From Flavobacteriales bacterium UBA1959 (GTDB taxonomy: Bacteria; Bacteroidota; Bacteroidia; Flavobacteriales_D; Sanyastnellaceae): 10,485 nucleotides of DNA. The stretch covers positions 1-10,485 of the forward strand of contig DDEH01000103.1 of assembly GCA_002336085.1 (NCBI GenBank). Direction: 5' to 3'. Shown here in pieces: positions 8,101-10,485 of the stretch (positions are counted from its first letter, which is position 1; every line of letters starts with the position of its first letter). A program made the position numbers and the translations under genes. The notes under the pieces were generated by a model. The model was not told the DNA's origin. It made no database searches and was given only the letters and a program-made list of their open reading frames with translations.

Positions 8101-8374
8101 CAGTCGCTCGTCCATCGATGGATTGCTGAGCAGAGAAGCGCGATACTTCGTCGCGCAAGTTGCGAAGTCCTTCTTCGTTAATTTCACCCGTCTCAATATC
8201 ACCGAGCAGCTTCTGCTGAATCTCCCAAGCCCCATCTGGTGCTTGCGTTTTTTCTTCGACAGCACGTGGAGAATACTCCAAAGAGGCTGGTGAATTTACA
8301 GAGCTACTGATTTGCCATCCCGCAAGGGCTAGCGCTACTGCCGCGGAGGCAGTGAAAATCGTCTTCAATTGCAT
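5168..8374 (-). CDS. Large secreted BNR/sortilin-like beta-propeller protein with T9SS type A sorting domain
   Basis: This 1068-residue protein is predicted to cross the inner membrane by Sec and the outer membrane by the type IX system. I chose ATG 8374, which gives a signal peptide (MQLKTIF then an Ala/Leu-rich core to about residue 20); an upstream in-frame ATG at 8431 adds 19 residues and overlaps the probable promoter. Asp-box/BNR repeats typical of VPS10/sortilin-like propellers are visible: SDNGGNDW (136-143), TGNGGGTW (340-347), STDGGQSY (440-447) and TENGGGDW (911-918). Also present are family-typical GPDNIGGRTR (99-108), HADVHEI (415-421) and VATHGRGIF (960-968). A Gly/Asp/Ser loop lies at 173-183. 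An acidic, Tyr/Thr-rich insert of about 170 residues (about 555-725) interrupts the repeats. Residues 990-1068 (VYPNPVSG, then FDITGR, then GQYIVRL) form the T9SS sorting domain. No catalytic residues are recognised; 'glycosyl hydrolase' labels for such proteins are unsafe. Ligand or substrate is unknown; it stands alone between lpxH and lipA. Confidence 0.93.
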   Translation of the reverse strand: MQLKTIFTASAAVALALAGWQISSSVNSPASLEYSPRAVEEKTQAPDGAWEIQQKLLGDIETGEINEEGLRNLRDEVSRFSAQQSIDGRATDHYWNEMGPDNIGGRTRAIAAVIPQDGSEETVLYAGAISGGLWKSDNGGNDWNQLFGLDQMVIGSVAVTGNGSVYVGSGSIYDGGSGDGGSGFRGRGIWWSADGENFEMVEGTDPGEFNSGDFSAVDAMVADPSDENRVWFGSNAGYGFIEDGVMTMSPSEDISGAVGDIAIAADGSYMLIGMNNCRVFRSTSADFTTFESMSGSNNDETVLPQSGNGRVRVAISIDDSNHAFAVFATSGGLFGGLYHTGNGGGTWSNVWPNEIDEATPLPRAQGIYDLALGVKQGQPDLAYVGGIELWRSGPTQQAELAAYAFDFAGTDIDVHADVHEIMFTPSGNMYVATDGGIYKSTDGGQSYNDINRDYSVTQFYGMDHSARSAVLGGTQDNGSLFIPANGYFLSDQEAVEVQGGDGFDCAISQVTEAEGYDYAFYAASQNGGLSRGTVGPGDISNYGSFFDANITELANEEGEIGQFYSVVRLYENTDDMDSQRNVILVNPYNETVTDSTFSLATSNQNLPFDYTLPEGVELPFYEELIRPERLLGAALTADPDYFWLEPQEAEEQLECYNDSVLTGQEFVITDISPIVDSIYIEEWEEWAYNTIGYDTTFSEVDVYDVNVVCDTMYFHASDTTYDEPGRLLVNDPYTTMTIAGFNGGNGIWMTRDGLNFNTTPEWVRLDNAPAGTGTKAVEFTVNVEPEAGNHMFVSGWDGKLYRFDGMEDIHTQDDVPANMGKQIRSLGAVITGVSVDPNNPNHVVISVGGYGALSSGKVQETFNALDDVPSWSSIWDVSGLSKMPCYDVIIDAMDPTGQSIVVGTEYGMFATENGGGDWVMANQNMASTSDQITAPVFDVKQQWRGAAPWINPSNQGAIYVATHGRGIFRSDLFLDVDEPTEMASVEASSMRVYPNPVSGQTFTLEVDNFRGDFQLQVFDITGRMSIDRGILGYVGGPIIVDAGELENGQYIVRLVNGNFQQTAKLLVQ

Positions 8375-8401
8375 GGTTACAGTTTTTTCAATCAGGAATT
8401 G

Positions 8402-8431
8402 GAAAGTTACAACAAAGCAAGTGCGTGTCAA
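8402..8431 (-). promoter_or_regulatory. Probable promoter of the T9SS propeller gene
   Basis: On the minus strand TTGACA begins at 8431. Its TTG is followed after 19 bp by TAACTTTC (8409-8402), one base off the Bacteroidota -7 box TAnnTTTG, and the spacing fits the TTTG/TTG-N19-21 rule. A start about 6 bp further on would give a leader of roughly 20 nt before ATG 8374. The rest of the 186-bp gap (8432-8560) holds no gene; downstream of lipA there is only a weak 5-bp AT-rich hairpin (8543-8558). Confidence 0.45.
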
Positions 8432-8560
8432 GCATTTGTGTTCACGACTTCCTCACCAAAAACGATACCAAGGGAATGAACAGCTGAAATCGAGCCATTA
8501 CAGGCGAGTCACGCCAACTAAAAAATCAAAACTAACGTCAATGAAAAGTACGATTTTCGA

Positions 8561-9448
8561 TTAAAACAAGTGCTTTTCAGCGTGGTAACTGGAACGCACT
8601 AAAGGTCCGCTTTCTACGAAACGAAACCCTTTATCCAAGCCTATGGCTTTGAGTTCCGTGAACACATCCGGATGAATAAACTCCGCAACAGGAAGGTGTT
8701 TGGGAGAGGGCTGCAGGTATTGACCCAAGGTCAATACTTGGCAACCAACACTGCGCAAATCGTCCATTGCTTCTATGACTTCTTCAACCGTTTCACCCAG
8801 CCCCATCATAATGCCTGATTTGGTTTTGAGGCCTGCCTTGCGCAGCCTACGGAGCACCTCCAAACTTCGGTCATATTTTGCTTGAATGCGCACCTCTTTG
8901 GTCATGCGCCGAACGGTTTCCAAGTTGTGCGAAACGATTTCCGGTGCTACTTGGATTATGGGCATTAAATTTTCCCATTTTCCGGCAAAATCTGGAATCA
9001 GAGTTTCTAAGGTTGTACCCGGGCTTTGCTGGCGAATTGCACGAACCGTCTGCGCCCAGATCTCGCTCCCACCGTCAGGCAAATCATCGCGATCGACGGA
9101 TGTAATAACGGCATGTTTGACCCCCATTAGCTTGACCGATTTGGCCACACGCCCTGGTTCAAACACATCCACTTCCAATGGCTTACCGGTCGCGACATTA
9201 CAAAACCCGCAACTCCGCGTGCAGATGTTTCCCAAAATCATGAATGTAGCCGTGCCCGCTCCCCAGCATTCACCCATATTTGGGCAATGGCCACTTTCAC
9301 AAATGGTGTGCAGCTTATGCTCAGAGACGATTTCACGTACCTCCTTGTACTCCTTTCCAGTAGGCAATTTCACACGAAGCCACTTTGGCTTTGGCGTGCG
9401 ACCGCCCGTAGATTTAGGATTGTGTGATGGTGTCGTCGGCGTGGTCAT
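8561..9448 (-). CDS. lipA: Lipoyl synthase LipA
   Basis: LipA is a radical-SAM enzyme that inserts two sulfurs at C6 and C8 of octanoyl groups on lipoyl domains (E2 subunits of 2-oxoacid dehydrogenases and the glycine cleavage H protein), in the cytoplasm. The 295-residue protein shows both iron-sulfur cluster motifs. The auxiliary-cluster cysteines are Cys50, Cys55 and Cys61 (CESGHCPNMGEC); the radical-SAM CxxxCxxC is Cys76, Cys80 and Cys83 (CTRSCGFC). The C-terminal RSSYHAEKH (285-293) supplies the conserved serine ligand of the auxiliary cluster. TSVDRDDLPDGG and HNLETV are also family-typical. Length is normal and nothing appears missing. The first about 20 residues are a Thr/Pro-rich, low-complexity tail before the conserved KPKWLRVKLP. 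Its start lies 12 bp after the stop of the beta-barrel gene and no separate promoter is evident, so the two are probably one transcript. LipB is not in the window. Confidence 0.97.
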   Translation of the reverse strand: MTTPTTPSHNPKSTGGRTPKPKWLRVKLPTGKEYKEVREIVSEHKLHTICESGHCPNMGECWGAGTATFMILGNICTRSCGFCNVATGKPLEVDVFEPGRVAKSVKLMGVKHAVITSVDRDDLPDGGSEIWAQTVRAIRQQSPGTTLETLIPDFAGKWENLMPIIQVAPEIVSHNLETVRRMTKEVRIQAKYDRSLEVLRRLRKAGLKTKSGIMMGLGETVEEVIEAMDDLRSVGCQVLTLGQYLQPSPKHLPVAEFIHPDVFTELKAIGLDKGFRFVESGPLVRSSYHAEKHLF

Positions 9449-9460
9449 ATTTTATTCAAC

Positions 9461-10273
9461 TTATCGCGTCCAGTTTCTTCCTCTCTCAAAGGTCGCAAAC
9501 AAAGTGACAAAAAACCGGTGATTCTGTTCAAAACCAGCGGCAAAAATTTCAGGTGGGGTTAAAAACGCATCACAGGCAATTCCCACGGCCAATGTTCGCT
9601 GCTGGAATCGTTCATTTCCATATTCAAAATCAATTGCGTAACTCGTGTGCAATCCTGGAACCAGATCCAGTTGATCCAGGCCATTGCTCCAACTAGCTTG
9701 GCCATAAATATTGTCGGAGAAATGCTCATTGGAGTCATATTCTTCCGTTGCGATATAATCATAGGGAATGTCCGGATAACCGATTTCCAAGTAAACAGGC
9801 TTTAAGACTCCGAGTGTAAAGCCGTACCGCCAATGCGTGCTCAATCGCACGGCGTCCTTCCGAAGTTTTTCTGAGTGCAGCCGTTGATGACCTCGCCAGA
9901 CCCTAAGCAACTGCAAGGTGTTCTGCTTTCCATAAACGTAACTCCTCCCGTTTTCATACACCGGATTTGATATCTTCAGTTCTTTGGGGTGCCTGAAAAC
10001 CGACAGGTCAGTGCCGATCCAATTAATGCGAGAGGCGCCTCTGTAGCTTCCCTTGCGCGCAGTCAAACCACCTCCTTGGGTGTGCAGCAGAATACCGAAT
10101 TGAATTTCATCACTCAATGGAATTTCAATCTGACCGTCATTGTACACAGCTCCATCTCCTGTCATGTCTTGACCAAATGCATGCTGCTCTGCAGTAGCAA
10201 CTCCCAAGAGGATGTAGACCAACAATAGATTGATTGCTGGATACCAGAAGGATGAAAATGGGCGCCGTAACAT
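9461..10273 (-). CDS. Predicted outer-membrane beta-barrel protein of unknown function, upstream of lipA
   Basis: This 270-residue protein has no function I can assign. It starts with a basic n-region (MLRRPF) and a hydrophobic core (AINLLLVYILLGVATA), with a likely signal peptidase I site at A-T-A before Glu29. The rest is rich in short amphipathic strands with alternating hydrophobic and aromatic residues and Gly/Asn/Asp turns (for example IQFGILLHTQGGGLTARKG and RYGFTLGVLKPVYLEIGYP). It ends with a strand-like HRFFVTLFATFERG close to the C-terminus, fitting an outer-membrane barrel of perhaps 10-12 strands. The pattern HPKELKISNPVYENGRSYVYGK resembles conserved hypothetical proteins I remember from Flavobacteriales, several near lipA; this recollection is not checked. 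It is not clearly PorP/SprF. It is divergent from osmC and 12 bp upstream of lipA. Barrel assignment is inference from composition and pattern; the gene itself is well supported by length, signal peptide and position. Confidence 0.82.
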   Translation of the reverse strand: MLRRPFSSFWYPAINLLLVYILLGVATAEQHAFGQDMTGDGAVYNDGQIEIPLSDEIQFGILLHTQGGGLTARKGSYRGASRINWIGTDLSVFRHPKELKISNPVYENGRSYVYGKQNTLQLLRVWRGHQRLHSEKLRKDAVRLSTHWRYGFTLGVLKPVYLEIGYPDIPYDYIATEEYDSNEHFSDNIYGQASWSNGLDQLDLVPGLHTSYAIDFEYGNERFQQRTLAVGIACDAFLTPPEIFAAGFEQNHRFFVTLFATFERGRNWTR

Positions 10274-10291
10274 CGTGTCAAATTTAACACG
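10274..10291. promoter_or_regulatory. 18-bp near-perfect dyad beside the barrel-gene start, containing TAAATTTG
   Basis: CGTGTCAAATTTAACACG pairs at 8 of 9 positions around a centre at 10282/10283; only 10279/10286 fails. It touches the ATG of the barrel gene (10273) and lies about 15 bp upstream of the osmC -33-like element. On the minus strand it includes TAAATTTG (10286-10279), a match to the Bacteroidota -7 box but only 5 bp from the ATG. It could be a regulator-binding site for the barrel-lipA unit, or chance symmetry of an AT-rich centre. Confidence 0.35.
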
Positions 10292-10305
10292 TAAGTCGAC
10301 CGGTC

Positions 10306-10336
10306 TTTCGCGTCTATGAATCTGTTAGTAAATTTG
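10306..10336 (+). promoter_or_regulatory. Probable Bacteroidota-type promoter of the OsmC-family gene
   Basis: TTTC (10306-10309), one base off the -33 element TTTG, is followed after 19 bp by TAAATTTG (10329-10336), an exact TAnnTTTG match. Spacing fits the Bacteroidota primary sigma factor rule. Transcription would begin near 10342, leaving a leader of about 20 nt before ATG 10362. Confidence 0.5.
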
Positions 10337-10361
10337 CCTTTCAAAAAACACGATTTCAGCG

Positions 10362-10485
10362 ATGAAAAAGACCCCTGATTACAGCCTTCAATACCAAGGT
10401 GAATTGAGAACGTCAATGACCCACCACCAATCGAATCAGGTAGTCGTAACGGATGCACCTCTGGACAACAATGGAAAGGGGGAGT
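10362..10485 (+). CDS. OsmC-family protein (peroxiredoxin-like), N-terminal 41 residues only, cut by window end
   Basis: The frame opens with ATG 10362 (MKKTPDYSLQYQGELRTSMT) and stays open to the last base. The segment YQGELRTSMTHHQSNQ, followed by VTDAPLDNNGKGE, matches the N-terminus of the OsmC/Ohr-like family, in which the DNNGKGE stretch precedes the conserved FSPTDLL-type motif. Family members with this N-terminus are small (about 135-145 residues) cytoplasmic proteins; some reduce organic hydroperoxides by a cysteine pair, others lack proven activity. The catalytic cysteines would lie beyond the window, so peroxidase function cannot be judged. It is divergent from the barrel-lipA unit with an 88-bp gap holding a probable promoter and an 18-bp dyad. 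Confidence 0.85.
   Translation, partial: MKKTPDYSLQYQGELRTSMTHHQSNQVVVTDAPLDNNGKGE

Noticed and set aside
8375..8431. 19-residue N-terminal extension of the T9SS propeller protein (start at 8431)
   Set aside because: The extension would bury the signal peptide behind unrelated residues and overlap the likely promoter; ATG 8374 gives a normal signal peptide.
8543..8558. Hairpin GAAAA-N6-TTTTC downstream of lipA as a terminator
   Set aside because: The stem is only 5 bp and AT-rich, and it lacks a GC core; too weak to call.
8886..9521. 211-codon open frame on the plus strand opposite lipA
   Set aside because: It is antisense to the conserved LipA coding sequence and shows no domain signature.

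Overview
This window looks like chromosomal DNA of a Bacteroidota bacterium, probably a marine-type member of Flavobacteriales with medium GC. The order-level placement is inference. The support is a C-terminal type IX secretion (T9SS) sorting domain, Bacteroidota-style lipid A genes, a DUF4369/TlpA lipoprotein, and promoter-like boxes of the form TAnnTTTG instead of obvious Shine-Dalgarno sites. No rRNA, tRNA, mobile element, CRISPR array or phage gene was seen, and no stretch longer than 300 bases lacks a gene.

Layout, left to right. (1) Leftward: a Nif3-family dinuclear metal protein followed 7 bp later by a coiled-coil/'zinc ribbon' (DUF164-type) protein cut by the window edge; its four zinc cysteines are all replaced. 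(2) Rightward and divergent from nif3: lpxK (lipid A 4'-kinase), a TlpA/ResA-like thioredoxin lipoprotein and an LpxH-type UDP-2,3-diacylglucosamine pyrophosphatase. These are closely spaced and end in a strong hairpin. (3) Convergent with them, leftward: a 1068-residue secreted beta-propeller (BNR/sortilin-like) protein with a T9SS type A sorting domain and its own probable promoter. (4) Leftward: a predicted outer-membrane beta-barrel protein of unknown function followed 12 bp later by lipA (lipoyl synthase). (5) Rightward and divergent from the barrel gene: the first 41 codons of an OsmC-family protein, with a good Bacteroidota-type promoter. A near-perfect 18-bp dyad sits next to the barrel gene start in this divergent gap.

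Functionally this is mostly housekeeping and envelope biology. Two lipid A enzymes flank an envelope thiol-disulfide lipoprotein, lipA is paired with an envelope barrel, and one large exoprotein is exported by T9SS. I do not see a clear new multi-gene system. The points most worth a second look are the cysteine-less zinc ribbon, the TTG start of lpxH, the unknown barrel protein tied to lipA, the acidic insert in the propeller protein, and the dyad upstream of the barrel/osmC pair.
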